A stretch of 6,337 bases of DNA, taken from an uncultured Bacillota bacterium. GTDB taxonomy: Bacteria; Bacillota_I; Bacilli_A; Erysipelotrichales; Erysipelotrichaceae. The notes under the pieces were generated by a model. It ran no database searches, had not been told where the DNA came from, and saw only the letters and a program-made list of their open reading frames with translations. The number at the start of each line of letters is the position of its first letter. The stretch's first letter is position 1. Location: NCBI GenBank assembly GCA_949287785.1, contig CASEHR010000083.1, positions 1 through 6,337 on the forward strand. Direction: 5' to 3'. Of this stretch, positions 5,782 through 6,337 are shown piece by piece. The translations under genes were made by a program, and so were the position numbers.

Positions 5782-6337
5782 CTATAGCTCTAGATTACGT
5801 GGTGTCCTTGGGAAAGGCAAGACATCACGGATATTCTTCATACCAGATAGATACATGATGAGCCTTTCAAAGCCGACTCCAAAGCCAGCGTGTTTGCAAC
5901 CACCGTATTTTCTAAGGTCTAAATACCACTGATAGTTGTCGACATCCATACCTAGCTCTTCCATCCTGGCTTTTAAGACATCATAGCGCTCTTCCCTTTG
6001 TGATCCACCACACAGTTCCCCAACATGTGGTACGAGTAAATCACAAGCTGCGACGGTCTTACCATCGTCATTGAGGCGCATGTAGAAGGCTTTGATCTCC
6101 TTCGGGTAGTCTGTGACGATGACAGGGCGCCTGCAGACGACTTCAGTCAGGTATTTCTCATGCTCTGTCTGGATGTCGCTGCCCCAGTGGACAGGATACT
6201 CGAACTGGCTGTTGACCTTCTCAAGCTCCCTTATGGCATCTGTATATGTCATTCTGGCAAAAGGAGTCTCTATGACATGGCGCAGAGTGTCAATGTTTCC
6301 CTTCAGGACGAAGGAGTCGAAAAACTCCATGTCCTCC
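5782..6337 (-). CDS. asnS: Asparaginyl-tRNA synthetase, C-terminal part (5' end beyond window)
   Basis: This class II synthetase charges tRNA-Asn with asparagine in the cytoplasm. About 184 C-terminal residues are visible, roughly the last 40% of a usual 465-residue AsnRS. The segment shows ETPFARMTYTDAI, then TDYPKEIKAFYMR, a stretch that separates AsnRS from AspRS. GGSQREER and WYLDLRKYGG follow, then class II motif 3 GFGVGFERL with its ATP-binding Arg, and the terminal NIRDVLPFPRTPRN typical of the family. The reading frame is open through the window edge: Glu-Asp codons precede the Met at 6330, and EDMEFF matches the usual EDLEFF. That Met is therefore internal. Class II motifs 1 and 2 and the anticodon-binding domain are outside. 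The gene ends one base before the ABC-F start. Its promoter and any T-box leader would be upstream of this window. Confidence 0.97.
   Translation of the reverse strand, partial: EDMEFFDSFVLKGNIDTLRHVIETPFARMTYTDAIRELEKVNSQFEYPVHWGSDIQTEHEKYLTEVVCRRPVIVTDYPKEIKAFYMRLNDDGKTVAACDLLVPHVGELCGGSQREERYDVLKARMEELGMDVDNYQWYLDLRKYGGCKHAGFGVGFERLIMYLSGMKNIRDVLPFPRTPRNLEL

Noticed and set aside
6328..6330. asnS fragment starting as an independent gene at the Met near the window edge
   Set aside because: The frame is open through the edge with Glu-Asp codons that match the AsnRS family just before this Met; a GGAGG run there is explained by those codons.
1..6337. Very frequent GATC and ATCGAT words across the window
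   Set aside because: They arise mostly from favoured ATC (Ile) and GAT/GAC (Asp) codons and their complements; there is no spacing or clustering that suggests an origin or methylation-linked array.

Overview
The window is a fully co-directional, all-minus-strand stretch of a low-GC Bacillota genome. Five protein genes are visible, and two of them run off the window edges. In transcription order (high to low coordinates) they are: the C-terminal part of asparaginyl-tRNA synthetase (asnS); a complete two-ATPase ABC-F ribosome-associated protein of YdiF/Uup-like architecture; a complete pyrophosphate-type phosphofructokinase (pfp); a complete oligopeptide-binding lipoprotein (oppA); and the N-terminal part of its OppB-type permease. 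AGGAGG-type ribosome binding sites, a lipoprotein signal peptide, PPi-PFK and the long extracytoplasmic insert in OppB fit Bacillota, and an Erysipelotrichales-like organism is my best guess. TGA is used as a stop, so a mycoplasma-type code is unlikely. The taxonomic guess is from memory of family features, not from a search.

Region 2606-6337 looks like one transcription unit. The asnS stop and the ABC-F start are separated by a single base, and the ABC-F start has no good Shine-Dalgarno, so translational coupling is likely. ABC-F and pfp are 49 bases apart; that gap has a strong ribosome binding site and a weak extended -10 candidate. A clean intrinsic terminator lies 20 bases after pfp. ABC-F and AsnRS both serve translation; pfp carries out the fructose-6-phosphate phosphorylation step of glycolysis with PPi and may be an operon passenger.

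Region 1-2600 is the start of an opp-type peptide uptake operon. A good sigma-A-like promoter (TTGAAT, 17 bases, TAAAAT) drives oppA. Short palindromes and a weak CodY-like box lie around it, and a hairpin lies in the leader. A perfect 10-bp stem between oppA and oppB probably sets the excess of binding protein over permease. The remaining transporter genes would lie beyond base 1.

The gene content is ordinary and I found no new system. The most notable signal is compositional: by hand count, proline is CCG in 12/12 cases in ABC-F and 8/13 in pfp, but only 1/8 in the visible asnS, 1/16 in oppA and 0/3 in the visible oppB. No stretch over about 210 bases lacks a gene. I see no RNA gene, mobile element, CRISPR array or long repeat.
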